From the NCBI RefSeq assembly GCF_035989885.1, contig NZ_CP108518.1, positions 2,422,501-2,486,500 of the forward strand: a DNA stretch of 64,000 nucleotides, given 5' to 3'. How positions within the stretch are numbered: position 1 is the stretch's first letter; the number at the start of each line of letters is the position of its first letter. Below are positions 46,833-55,233 of this stretch, piece by piece. Both the position numbers and the translations under genes were made by a program. The DNA is from Streptomyces sp. NBC_01232 (GTDB taxonomy: Bacteria; Actinomycetota; Actinomycetes; Streptomycetales; Streptomycetaceae). Under the pieces are notes generated by a model. That model saw only the letters and a list, made by a program, of their open reading frames with translations. It was not told where the DNA came from and ran no database searches.

Positions 46833-46858
46833 GAAGGCCGCCCCGAGGGGCGGCCTTC
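46833..46858 (+). terminator. trp attenuator
   Basis: A perfect 12-bp G/C stem GAAGGCCGCCCC / GGGGCGGCCTTC with a tiny loop, followed by CCGCGTTT. It sits between trpL and the structural gene. Confidence 0.9.
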
Positions 46859-46923
46859 CGCGTTTCCGACTGCGATGTCGGATCCCGGGCGGCGGCTCCT
46901 CCCCCCGGAAGGACGCTCCGCCC

Positions 46924-48822
46924 ATGGCAACCAGCCCGCTCAGCCCTCTGAGCCGACTGCTCGACCCCTCCTGCCCGCCGTTCGCCCTGCTGCGCCGGCG
47001 GACCCCCGGCCGCGACCACGACACCGTCGAGGTGCTGATCGGGCAGGTCGGCGAGGTCGAGCGGCTCGCCGACCTGCCCGTCGGCGAGCTGCCCACCCTC
47101 GCCCTCGTCCCCTTCCGGCAGATCCGCGAGCGCGGCTTCGACGTGCGCGACGACGGGACGCCGCTGAGCGTGCTGGCCGCCGAGGAGGCGTACGAGATCC
47201 CGCTCGCCGAGGCGCTGGCCGCGCTGCCGCGGCACCCCGTGCGGGTCGACGGCGGGGGCTTCGACGTCCCCGACGAGGAGTACGCGGCCACCGTCCGCCG
47301 GGTGATCGAGGACGAGATCGGCCGCGGCGAGGGCGCGAACTTCGTCATCCGGCGCACCTACGAGGGCCGCATCGACGGCTTCGGCCGGGCGGACGCACTC
47401 GCGCTGTTCCGGCGTCTGCTGGAGGGCGAGCGGGGGGCGTACTGGACGTACGTCGTGCACACCGGGGAGCGGACGCTGGTCGGGGCCAGCCCCGAGGTGC
47501 ACGTACGGATGTCCGGCGGGACGGTCGTGATGAACCCGATCAGCGGCACGTACCGCTATCCCGCCGGGGGGCCGACGGCCGAGTCCCTCCTCGATTTCCT
47601 CGGCGACCGCAAGGAGACCGAGGAACTGTCGATGGTCGTCGACGAGGAACTGAAGATGATGTGCACGGTCGGCGACATGGGCGGGGTCGTCGTCGGACCG
47701 CGGCTGAAGGAGATGTCCCACCTCGCGCACACCGAGTACGAGCTGCGCGGCCGGTCCTCGCTGGACGTGCGGGAGGTGCTGCGCGAAACCATGTTCGCGG
47801 CGACGGTGACCGGGTCGCCGGTGCAGAACGCCTGCCGGGTGATCGAGCGGTACGAGACGGGCGGGCGCGGCTACTACGCGGGTGCGCTGGCCCTGCTGGG
47901 CCTGGACTCCGCCGGGGCGCAGACCCTCGACTCCCCCATCCTGATCCGTACCGCCGACATCGCGGCGGACGGCGCGCTGCGGGTGCCGGTGGGCGCCACG
48001 CTGGTGCGCCACTCCGACCCGGCGGGCGAGGTGGCGGAGACCCACGCGAAGGCGGCGGGGGTGCTGGCGGCGCTCGGGGCACGGCCGGCCGCGCCGCGCC
48101 CGGCGTTCGAGGGTGCCGCCCTGGCGGACGACCCCCGGGTCCGGGCGGCCCTGGCGGCGCGCCGCCAGGACCTGGCGCCGTTCTGGCTCCGGATGCAGGA
48201 GCGGCCGCCGTCGGTGACCGGGCGCGCGCTGGTGGTGGACGGTGAGGACACCTTCACGGCCATGCTGTCCCACGTCCTGCGGGTCGCCGGGCTGGAGGTG
48301 ACCGTACGCCGCTACGACGATCCGGGGCTGCGGGCCGCGGCCCTGGCCTGGGAGGGCCCGGTCGTCCTGGGCCCCGGCCCGGGCAATCCGGCCGATGCGG
48401 CGGACCCCAGGATGCGGATGCTGCGCGCGCTGGCGGCCGACCTGCTGGCCGGGCACCGCCACGGTCTGGTCGGGGTCTGCCTGGGTCACGAGCTGCTGGC
48501 GGCCGAGCTGGGCCTGCCGCTGATCCGCAAGGCGGAACCGGCGCAGGGGGCGCAGACCCGGATCGATCTGTTCGGGGCCGAGGAGGTGGCCGGCTTCTAC
48601 AACACGTACACCGCGCACTGCGACGACGCCCGTGCCGCCCGGCTGGCCGCGGAGGGGGTGGAGGTCGCGCGGGACCCCGCCACGGGCGAGGTCCACGCGC
48701 TGCGCTCCCCGGTCCGGGGCTTCGCGGGGGTCCAGTTCCACCCCGAGTCGGTGCTCACCCTGCGGGGCGCGGACCTGCTGCGCGAGCTGCTGACCGGCAT
48801 CCGGGCGGTGGCCCCGGCCTGA
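46924..48822 (+). CDS. Fused anthranilate synthase (TrpE-TrpG), PhzE-like
   Basis: A 632-residue fusion. The TrpE/chorismate-binding half (about 1-410) has GASPEVHVRM, VVMNPISGTYRY, DRKETEELSMVVDEELKMM and FAATVTGSPVQNACRVIE. The glutamine amidotransferase half (about 440-630) has GPGPGNPADAADP, the nucleophile in LVGVCLGHELLAAELG and the His-Glu pair in VQFHPESV. I do not see the LLES Trp-feedback motif at the N-terminus, so this resembles the PhzE-type single chain. The leader peptide shows that regulation is by attenuation. Start ATG at 46924, with GGAAGGA upstream. Confidence 0.93.
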   Translation: MATSPLSPLSRLLDPSCPPFALLRRRTPGRDHDTVEVLIGQVGEVERLADLPVGELPTLALVPFRQIRERGFDVRDDGTPLSVLAAEEAYEIPLAEALAALPRHPVRVDGGGFDVPDEEYAATVRRVIEDEIGRGEGANFVIRRTYEGRIDGFGRADALALFRRLLEGERGAYWTYVVHTGERTLVGASPEVHVRMSGGTVVMNPISGTYRYPAGGPTAESLLDFLGDRKETEELSMVVDEELKMMCTVGDMGGVVVGPRLKEMSHLAHTEYELRGRSSLDVREVLRETMFAATVTGSPVQNACRVIERYETGGRGYYAGALALLGLDSAGAQTLDSPILIRTADIAADGALRVPVGATLVRHSDPAGEVAETHAKAAGVLAALGARPAAPRPAFEGAALADDPRVRAALAARRQDLAPFWLRMQERPPSVTGRALVVDGEDTFTAMLSHVLRVAGLEVTVRRYDDPGLRAAALAWEGPVVLGPGPGNPADAADPRMRMLRALAADLLAGHRHGLVGVCLGHELLAAELGLPLIRKAEPAQGAQTRIDLFGAEEVAGFYNTYTAHCDDARAARLAAEGVEVARDPATGEVHALRSPVRGFAGVQFHPESVLTLRGADLLRELLTGIRAVAPA

Positions 48823-48863
48823 GGCGTGGCGTGCCGGGCGGGCGGGCCGGGCCCCTGGGGTGG

Positions 48864-49157
48864 TCAGCTCGTCCGGCGCTCGATGCCTTGGGAACCGCCG
48901 GAGCGGAGGTGGCGCGCCAGCTGCCAGGTCAGGACCGGCCCCAGCACGGCCAGCCCGCACAGGAGGGCGGTGACGTTGCCGGTCGCCATCGCCACCGACA
49001 CCGCGGCGCCGACCAGGTGATCGGCGAAGGTCAGCCACGGGTCCACCCGCCGGCCCGGCTCGGCGCGGAGGGCGGGCCGCAGGGCCCGGACGGCGTAAAC
49101 GAGCTGGATGGCGGCGAAGGCCGGCATGATCCAGCGGAACACGGTAGGGACGTCCAC
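48864..49157 (-). CDS. Small membrane protein, function unknown
   Basis: A 97-residue protein with three hydrophobic segments: FRWIMPAFAAIQLVYAV, LTFADHLVGAAVSVAMATGN and VTALLCGLAVLGPVLTWQLA. A basic tail follows. No catalytic motif is visible. It converges on the trpEG gene with a 41-bp gap. Confidence 0.7.
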   Translation of the reverse strand: MDVPTVFRWIMPAFAAIQLVYAVRALRPALRAEPGRRVDPWLTFADHLVGAAVSVAMATGNVTALLCGLAVLGPVLTWQLARHLRSGGSQGIERRTS

Positions 49158-49237
49158 GTGGCCGAATCTAAGCCCCGCCCCGGCCCGCCGGTAATGACCG
49201 TATGCCGAAGTCCGGGTGAACTCGCGGATCCGGGAGC

Positions 49238-50233
49238 CTATGCGGACGGGACGAGGGTGTTCCCGGAGCGGCGGCCGGCGAGGTAGTCCGCCACGTTGGC
49301 GACGGTGGTGTCGATGATCTGGCCCACCGCGTCCGTCGTGTAGTAGGCCTGGTGGGAGGTCACGACGACGTTCGGGAAGGTGACCAGCCGGGCCAGGGTG
49401 TCGTCCCCGACCGCCTCCAGGGACTTGTCCTGGAAGAAGACGCCGGCCTCCGCCTCGTACACGTCCAGGCCGACGCCCGTGAAGCGGCCCTCCCGGAGCT
49501 CGTCGACCAGCGCCTCGGTGTCGATCAGCCCGCCGCGGCTGGTGTTCACCAGGATCGCGTCGTCCCGCATGCGCCGCAGCGCCGCCGCGTCGATGATGCG
49601 CCGGGTGGACTCGAGCAGCGGCACGTGCAGGCTGACCAGGTCGCTGGAGGCGAGCAGCTCGTCCATGTCCACGTACGTCATGCCGAGCTCCACGCAGGCC
49701 GGGTTCTGCACCGCGTCCCAGCCCAGCAGGCGCATGCCGAATCCGTGCGCGATCCGGGTGAACGCCTCCCCGATCTTGCCGGTGCCCAGTACGCCGGCCG
49801 TGCGGCCGTGGAAGTCCCGGCCCATCAGCCCGTTCAGCCGGAAGTCGAAGTCCCGGGTGCGGTTCGACGCCCGGACGATCCGCCGGTTCACTGTCATCGC
49901 GAGGGCCCAGGCGAACTCGGCGACCGAGTAGGGCGAGTAGTACGCGACCCGGCTGATCGTCATGCCGAGGCGCCGGGCCTCGTCCAGGTCGATGTTGTTG
50001 AAGCCGGTGGAGCGCTGGGCGATCAGTTTCGTGCCGCCCGCCGCCAGGACCCGCAGCACGCGGCCGTTCAGATCGGCGTTCACGCTGGAGGAGACGATCT
50101 CGTACCCGGCGGCGATCGGTGCGGTGTCCTCGCCCAGGAAGACGTCCAGGCAGCGGACCTCGTGCTGCCCCGCGAAGGCCCGCTCCAGGAGCGGCTTCTC
50201 GTCGGCGGTCACACCGAACGCAAGGATCTCCAC
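49238..50233 (-). CDS. D-2-hydroxyacid (probably D-lactate) dehydrogenase
   Basis: A 331-residue NAD-dependent enzyme. The NAD motif is GVLGTGKIGEAFTRIAHGFG near residue 145. Catalytic Arg is in VNTSRGGLIDTEAL, Glu in DVYEAEAGVFF and His in VTSHQAYYTTDA. The FF-D block after the Glu is typical of D-lactate dehydrogenases. I chose the GTG at 50233 (MEILAFGVTADEKPL) with GGGAG five bases upstream; the earlier GTG at 50257 lies in the hairpin following pfkA. Confidence 0.9.
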   Translation of the reverse strand: MEILAFGVTADEKPLLERAFAGQHEVRCLDVFLGEDTAPIAAGYEIVSSSVNADLNGRVLRVLAAGGTKLIAQRSTGFNNIDLDEARRLGMTISRVAYYSPYSVAEFAWALAMTVNRRIVRASNRTRDFDFRLNGLMGRDFHGRTAGVLGTGKIGEAFTRIAHGFGMRLLGWDAVQNPACVELGMTYVDMDELLASSDLVSLHVPLLESTRRIIDAAALRRMRDDAILVNTSRGGLIDTEALVDELREGRFTGVGLDVYEAEAGVFFQDKSLEAVGDDTLARLVTFPNVVVTSHQAYYTTDAVGQIIDTTVANVADYLAGRRSGNTLVPSA

Positions 50234-50253
50234 GCTTGCTCCCGCACCTCGAA

Positions 50254-50285
50254 CCATGGGCCGTTTGTCACCATACGGCCCATGG
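50254..50285 (-). terminator. Hairpin downstream of pfkA
   Basis: A perfect 10-bp stem CCATGGGCCG / CGGCCCATGG around a 12-nt loop, 15 bp after the pfkA stop. Confidence 0.7.
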
Positions 50286-50299
50286 TGTCGGGTCGCCGC

Positions 50300-51328
50300 T
50301 CAGCCGAAGAAGACCCCGGCCTCCGTGTAGAGCGCGGGATCGACCGTCTTCAGCTTCGACGTGGCCTCCGCGATCGGCACCCGGACGATGTCCGTCCCCT
50401 TGAGCGCGACCATCTTCCCGAAGTCCCCGTCGCGCACCGCGTCGATCGCGTGCAGCCCGAACCGGGTCGCCAGCCACCGGTCGAAGGCGCTCGGCGTGCC
50501 GCCCCGCTGGATGTGGCCGAGGACCGTCGTGCGGGCCTCCTTGCCGGTCCGCGCCTCGATCTCCTTGGCCAGCCACTCGCCCACGCCGGAGAGCCGGACG
50601 TGACCGAAGGAGTCGAGGGTGCCGTCCTTCAGCACCATCTCCCCGTCCTTGGGCATCGCGCCCTCCGCGACCACCACGATCGGCGCGTAGCTCGCCCGGA
50701 ACCGGGAGGTCACCCAGGCGCAGACCTCGTCCACGTCGAAGCGCTGCTCCGGGATGAGGATGACGTTGGCGCCGCCGGCGAGTCCCGAGTGCAGGGCGAT
50801 CCAGCCGGCGTGCCGGCCCATGACCTCGACGACCAGGACCCGCATGTGGGACTCGGCGGTGGTGTGCAGCCGGTCGATGGCCTCGGTCGCGATGCCGACC
50901 GCCGTGTCGAAGCCGAAGGTGTAGTCGGTGGCGGACAGGTCGTTGTCGATGGTCTTCGGCACGCCGACGCAGGGGATGCCGTACTCCTCGTACAGCCGGG
51001 CCGCGACCCCGAGGGTGTCCTCGCCGCCGATCGCGATGAGCGCGTCCACCTCGTACTTCGCGAGGTTGTCCTTGATGTCCCGCACGCCGTTCTCCGTCTT
51101 GAACGGATTGGTGCGCGACGAGCCGAGGATGGTGCCGCCGCGGGGCAGGATGCCGCGGACGGCGGGGATGTCGAGGGGGACGGTCCGTCCCTCGATCGCA
51201 CCCCGCCAGCCGTCCTTGAACCCGACGAACCCGCAGCCGTACTCCTGCTCGCCCTTGCGGACGACCGCCCTGATCACCGCGTTGAGCCCGGGGCAGTCGC
51301 CGCCGCCGGTCAGCACTCCGACCTTCAT
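50300..51328 (-). CDS. pfkA: 6-phosphofructokinase
   Basis: A 342-residue glycolytic kinase. N-terminal MKVGVLTGGGDCPGLNAVIR, the active-site PKTIDNDLSATDYTFGFDTA near residue 125 and EVMGRHAGWIALHSGLAGGA are conserved. The nucleotide motif reads GGEDTLGVA instead of GGDGS, and PKTIDND has Lys where classical ATP enzymes have Gly; both are features of the actinobacterial clade that sits near PPi-dependent enzymes. The Streptomyces coelicolor homologue has been described as ATP-dependent. ATG with GGAG six bases upstream. Confidence 0.95.
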   Translation of the reverse strand: MKVGVLTGGGDCPGLNAVIRAVVRKGEQEYGCGFVGFKDGWRGAIEGRTVPLDIPAVRGILPRGGTILGSSRTNPFKTENGVRDIKDNLAKYEVDALIAIGGEDTLGVAARLYEEYGIPCVGVPKTIDNDLSATDYTFGFDTAVGIATEAIDRLHTTAESHMRVLVVEVMGRHAGWIALHSGLAGGANVILIPEQRFDVDEVCAWVTSRFRASYAPIVVVAEGAMPKDGEMVLKDGTLDSFGHVRLSGVGEWLAKEIEARTGKEARTTVLGHIQRGGTPSAFDRWLATRFGLHAIDAVRDGDFGKMVALKGTDIVRVPIAEATSKLKTVDPALYTEAGVFFG

Positions 51329-51501
51329 GGAATCTCCAATCGCCATGACGGTCACGCTAGTGGTGACCCACGTCACATCAAGGGTGCTGGAGAGGGCAAT
51401 TCCGGTGGAATCGTGAGGCGTTGCGTACGCCCGTTCACTCGTACGAGGACGTAAGTACGATCGTCGGGCGGTGCGGACCCCCGAACAGGGCTGCGCGTCG
51501 G

Positions 51502-51568
51502 CTAGGTCGTCTCTTTCGGATCTTGCCGGGCCCGCGTCGACCGACAAGATCCGAAAGAGACGACCTAG
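51502..51568. terminator. 24-bp perfect inverted repeat at the macR stop codon
   Basis: CTAGGTCGTCTCTTTCGGAT plus CTTG (51502-51525) and its exact complement (51545-51568) around a 19-nt loop. The macR TAG stop lies in the right arm. It probably terminates the plsC-macS-macR transcript; the length and perfection exceed ordinary terminators. The rest of the gap, 51329-51500, is the pfkA promoter region, with no clear site recognised. Confidence 0.8.
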
Positions 51569-52272
51569 GCGTCGTCGAGGCCGCGCTCTATGGCGTACCG
51601 GACGAGCTCCACCCGGTTGTGCAACTGCAGCTTGCCCAGGGTGTTCTGGACATGGTTCTGCACGGTGCGGTGGGAGATGACGAGCCGCTCGGCGATCTGC
51701 TTGTACGACAGCCCCTTGGCCACCAGCCGCAGCACCTCGGTCTCGCGGTCGGTGAGTTGGGGCGCCTTCGGCTCGTCGGAGGTGGTCGGCAGCGGGTCGG
51801 TGGCCAGGCGCCGGTACTCGCCGAGCACCAGCCCGGCCAGGCCCGGGGTGAAGACCGGGTCGCCGGCCGCGGTGCGGCGCACGGCGTCGATCAGCTCCTG
51901 GGCGCCGGCGGACTTCAACAGGTAGCCGGTCGCACCGGACTTCACCGCTTCCAGGACGTCCGCGTGCTCACCGCTGGCCGACAGGACCAGGACCCGCAGG
52001 GCCGGGTTGGCGCCGACCAGCTCCTTGCAGACCTGCACGCCCGGCATCCCGGGGAGGTTGAGGTCGAGGACCAGCACGTCGGGCGTGACGGCGTGGGCCC
52101 GGCGGACCGCCTCGGGGCCGTCGCCGGCGGTGGCGACGACGTCGAAGCCGGCAGCGGCCAGGTCGCGGGCGACCGCGTCCCGCCACATCGGGTGGTCGTC
52201 GACGACCATCACCCTGATCTCGTGCAGCTCGTTCGGCCTGTTCGGGTCGTTCACGTCGGTGCGCTCGCTCAT
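51565..52272 (-). CDS. macR: MacR-type LuxR-family response regulator
   Basis: A 235-residue NarL-type regulator. The receiver domain (about 18-130) has acidic VVDDHP, the phospho-acceptor Asp in DVLVLDLNLPG, the Ser in VLVLSASGEH and the Lys in GYLLKSAGAQE. The C-terminal LuxR HTH is LTDRETEVLRLVAKGLSYKQ then IAERLVISHRTVQNHVQNTL. Position beside pfkA and pairing with a MASE-less sensor match MacR of the S. coelicolor MacRS system, which controls morphogenetic membrane protein genes. ATGA overlap with macS. Confidence 0.9.
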   Translation of the reverse strand: MSERTDVNDPNRPNELHEIRVMVVDDHPMWRDAVARDLAAAGFDVVATAGDGPEAVRRAHAVTPDVLVLDLNLPGMPGVQVCKELVGANPALRVLVLSASGEHADVLEAVKSGATGYLLKSAGAQELIDAVRRTAAGDPVFTPGLAGLVLGEYRRLATDPLPTTSDEPKAPQLTDRETEVLRLVAKGLSYKQIAERLVISHRTVQNHVQNTLGKLQLHNRVELVRYAIERGLDDA

Positions 52273-53486
52273 CTCTTGTCCGTCCTCCCCCTGGGTACCT
52301 TCAGTTCCACTTCGGTGCCCTGCCCGGGAACGGACACCAGATCGGCACTGCCGCCGAGATCGCGCAGCCGGCCGCGGATGGACAGGGCCACCCCCATCCG
52401 GCCCTCGCCCGCCGCCTGGTCGAGCCGGCCCGCGGGGATGCCGGGGCCGTCGTCGCGAACCGTCACGATCACTTCGTCGCCCCAGTCCTCGACCAGGATC
52501 CAGGCCCGTGCCCCGTCCCCGGCGTGCTTGCGCACGTTGTCCAGGGCGGCGCCGACCGCCGCGGCCAGTTCCTTCGCGGCGGGCGCGGGCAGCGGCACCG
52601 GGGTGCCCGGCTCGGCGAAGCTCACGCGGGACCCGGCGTGCGGGGCGAGGAGCGTGCGCAGATCCAGCTCGGCGTCGTCGCCGCCCGGCTCCTCCACCTC
52701 GTACGTGTCCACCAGCGCGCCCCGCGATTCGTCGCGGGAGACCCGGGAGGGCTGTGTCAGCCCGCTGGACACCAGCGTGCGCAGCGCCACCTCCTGCTCC
52801 CCCGCCATCCGGCCGAGCTCCTCGGCCTCGCCGCCCAGCTCGCTGCCGCGCCGCTGGACCATGGCGAGGACCTGGAGGACCCCGTCGTGGATGTCGCGGG
52901 CGAGGCGCTCGCGTTCGCGGGTGGCGGCCTCGATCTCCAGGGCGCGGGCGAGGGTGTTCTCACTGGCCCGGGCGACCTCGACCACGTAGCCGATGGCGAC
53001 CGAGGCGACCCAGACGAGCAGGACGTTGTGCAGGGTGTCCCGGGTGGGCTGGCCGGTGTGGATGGCCAGGTTGGCGGCCGCGACGAAGGTGGAGGCGAAG
53101 CAGGCCCAGCGCCAGCCGCCCTTGATGGCGAAGGCGAGGACCGCCCCCGCCGTCCAGATGGTGGGGAGGGTGCTGCCGCCCTCGGTGATCCGCTCCTGGG
53201 TGTCGGCGACCGGCGTGAGCACGATGCCCACGATCGCGACGGTGAGGTCGGCGACGAGGAAGCCCTTGGTGCAGCTGGCGGCGTTCGCCACCTTGCGGGA
53301 GGTCGCGAAGGTCCAGATCGCCAGGAAGGCGAGGTAGCCGACCGCGACCCCGGGGCGGGGGAACTCCTTGTACGCGGCGGCGAACAGCAGCACCGCGTAG
53401 ACCATGGTCAGCAGCCGGTACGCCGTCAGGGCACGCCAGAGCGGCTGCTCGACCGACATGCGTACGACGCGTTCGCGTTTCGCCAT
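52269..53486 (-). CDS. macS: MacS-type sensor histidine kinase
   Basis: A 405-residue kinase. About five membrane helices occupy residues 15-185 (TAYRLLTMVYAVLLFAAAYK first). The HisKA_3 H-box is RERLARDIHDGVLQVLAMVQ with the phospho-His near 212. The ATPase domain has ALDNVRKHAG (N-box), VRDDGPGIPAG (G1) and GEGRMGVALSIRGRL (G2). The stop overlaps macR by ATGA. The ATG at 53486 follows a G-rich leader; the frame stays open upstream but there overlaps plsC in a shadow reading. Confidence 0.9.
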   Translation of the reverse strand: MAKRERVVRMSVEQPLWRALTAYRLLTMVYAVLLFAAAYKEFPRPGVAVGYLAFLAIWTFATSRKVANAASCTKGFLVADLTVAIVGIVLTPVADTQERITEGGSTLPTIWTAGAVLAFAIKGGWRWACFASTFVAAANLAIHTGQPTRDTLHNVLLVWVASVAIGYVVEVARASENTLARALEIEAATRERERLARDIHDGVLQVLAMVQRRGSELGGEAEELGRMAGEQEVALRTLVSSGLTQPSRVSRDESRGALVDTYEVEEPGGDDAELDLRTLLAPHAGSRVSFAEPGTPVPLPAPAAKELAAAVGAALDNVRKHAGDGARAWILVEDWGDEVIVTVRDDGPGIPAGRLDQAAGEGRMGVALSIRGRLRDLGGSADLVSVPGQGTEVELKVPRGRTDKR

Positions 53487-53524
53487 CTCCCCCACCCCTC
53501 GCGGGCCGTGCCGCCCGCGCCCGG

Positions 53525-54298
53525 CTAGACCGACGTACCGTCGGCCTTCCCGGTGTTGTCCGGCTTCTCCGCCTTCTCGGCCTTTTCCGCCTTCTCGGCC
53601 TTGGCGGCCTTCTCGGCGTCGGCGATCTGGCGCTTGGCCGCCGTCGCGTAGATGTCGACGTACTCCTGGCCGGAGAGCTTCATGATCTCGTACATGACCT
53701 CGTCGGTCACCGAGCGGAGGATGAAGCGGTCGTTGTCCATGCCGTGGTAGCGGCTGAAGTCGAGCGGCTTGCCGATCCGGATGCCCGGGCGCATCAGCTT
53801 GGGGACCACCTTGCCGGGCGGCTGGATCTTCTCCGTGTCGATCATCGCGACGGGGATCACGGGCGCACCGGTGGCCAGGGCCACGCGGGCCAGGCCGCCC
53901 GGCTTGCCGCGGTAGAGGCGTCCGTCGGGTGAACGCGTGCCCTCGGGGTAAATACCGAACAGCTCCCCGCGTTCGATGACGTCGATGCCGCTCTGGATCG
54001 CGGCCTCGCCGGCCCCGCGGGCGCCGGAGCGGTCCACCGGGAGCTGGCCGACGCCCTTGAAGAAGGCGGCGGTCAGCTTGCCCTTGACCCCCGGGGAGGT
54101 GAAGTACTCCGCCTTCGCGATGAAGGTGACCTTCCGGTCCAGCACCGCCGGCAGGAAGAAGGAGTCGGAGAAGGACAGGTGGTTGCTCGCGAGGATCGCC
54201 GGCCCCTCCGCGGGAATGTTCTCGAGGCCCTCCACCCACGGCCTGAAAGCGAGCTTCAGTGAACCGCCGATCGAGAACTTCATTGCGCCGTAGATCAA
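53525..54298 (-). CDS. 1-acyl-sn-glycerol-3-phosphate acyltransferase (PlsC family)
   Basis: A 257-residue acyltransferase of phospholipid synthesis. The catalytic motif is LASNHLSFSDSFF (NHxxxxD) near residue 38, the acceptor site LFGIYPEGTRSPDGRLYRGK near 120, and VIPVAMIDT follows. A Lys/Glu/Ala repeat tail (KAAKAEKAEKAEKAEKPDN, about 230-250) is unusual and highly charged. Start used is the TTG at 54298 (MIYGAMKFSIGG); an ATG at 54283 is an alternative. First gene upstream of macS-macR. Confidence 0.9.
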   Translation of the reverse strand: MIYGAMKFSIGGSLKLAFRPWVEGLENIPAEGPAILASNHLSFSDSFFLPAVLDRKVTFIAKAEYFTSPGVKGKLTAAFFKGVGQLPVDRSGARGAGEAAIQSGIDVIERGELFGIYPEGTRSPDGRLYRGKPGGLARVALATGAPVIPVAMIDTEKIQPPGKVVPKLMRPGIRIGKPLDFSRYHGMDNDRFILRSVTDEVMYEIMKLSGQEYVDIYATAAKRQIADAEKAAKAEKAEKAEKAEKPDNTGKADGTSV

Positions 54299-54453
54299 CT
54301 CGAAAGCCTTCCTGTGTCTGTCGAACAGACCATATCCCGTGCCTACACCGGCAGCGGCCCGACGACCCTGGCCGGTGCCACCCCGGTCGCGTACGGTGAA
54401 GTCACACAGAGCAACGCACCCACCCGACGTACATCATGATCAAGGAGACCCTG

Positions 54454-55233
54454 GTGCCCGTCCTCCCTGGAGCCGAGCCGTTCCGCCACGAGGGCGGAGA
54501 GGTCGGCGTCCTCCTCTGCCACGGCTTCACCGGTTCCCCGCAGTCGCTGCGCCCCTGGGCCGAGTATCTCGCCGGGCGGGGCCTCACGGTGTCGCTCCCG
54601 CTGCTGCCCGGACACGGCACGCGCTGGCAGGACATGCAGCTCACGGGCTGGCAGGACTGGTACGCCGAGGTCGACCGCGCCCTGCGGGAGCTGCTGGACC
54701 GGTGCGAGCAGGTGTTCGTCTTCGGGCTGTCCATGGGCGGGGCGCTGACCCTGCGGCTGGCGGCCAAGCACGGCGACGCCATCAGCGGCATCGTGCTCGT
54801 CAACCCGGCCAACAAGGTGCACGACCCGCTGGCCGTGACCCTGCCGGTGACCAAGCACTTCATCCGGTCCACCCCGGGCATCGCCAGCGACATCGCGAAG
54901 CCGGGCTCGGAGGAGGTCGGCTACGACCGGGTCCCGACCCGTGCCGCGCACTCGCTGAAGAAGTTCCTGCAGCTCGTGGACGCCGAGCTGCCGCAGGTGA
55001 CGCAGCCGTTGCTGCTGCTGCACAGCCCGCAGGACCATGTCGTGCCGCCTGTCGACTCCGCACGGGTACTGGCCCGGGTCTCCTCGACGGATGTCACCGA
55101 GACCCTGCTGGAACAGAGCTACCACGTCGCGACGTTGGACCATGACGCGGAGCGGATCTTCGCGGACAGCTATGCGTTCGTCGGCCGCCTGGCGGAGAGC
55201 GTGGGCAGGGAGGGGGCGGAGGCCGGTGGCTGA
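54454..55233 (+). CDS. Alpha/beta hydrolase, carboxylesterase (Est30-like)
   Basis: A 259-residue serine esterase. Oxyanion region VLLCHGFTGSPQSLRPWAEY, nucleophile elbow FVFGLSMGGALTLRLA, acid in LLLHSPQDHVVPP and His in QSYHVATLDHDAE. Substrate unknown; similar enzymes cleave short-chain esters. The GTG at 54454 (MPVLPGAEPF) is chosen because AAGGAG lies six bases upstream, rather than the ATG at 54436. Overlaps the next gene by 8 bp. Confidence 0.88.
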   Translation: MPVLPGAEPFRHEGGEVGVLLCHGFTGSPQSLRPWAEYLAGRGLTVSLPLLPGHGTRWQDMQLTGWQDWYAEVDRALRELLDRCEQVFVFGLSMGGALTLRLAAKHGDAISGIVLVNPANKVHDPLAVTLPVTKHFIRSTPGIASDIAKPGSEEVGYDRVPTRAAHSLKKFLQLVDAELPQVTQPLLLLHSPQDHVVPPVDSARVLARVSSTDVTETLLEQSYHVATLDHDAERIFADSYAFVGRLAESVGREGAEAGG

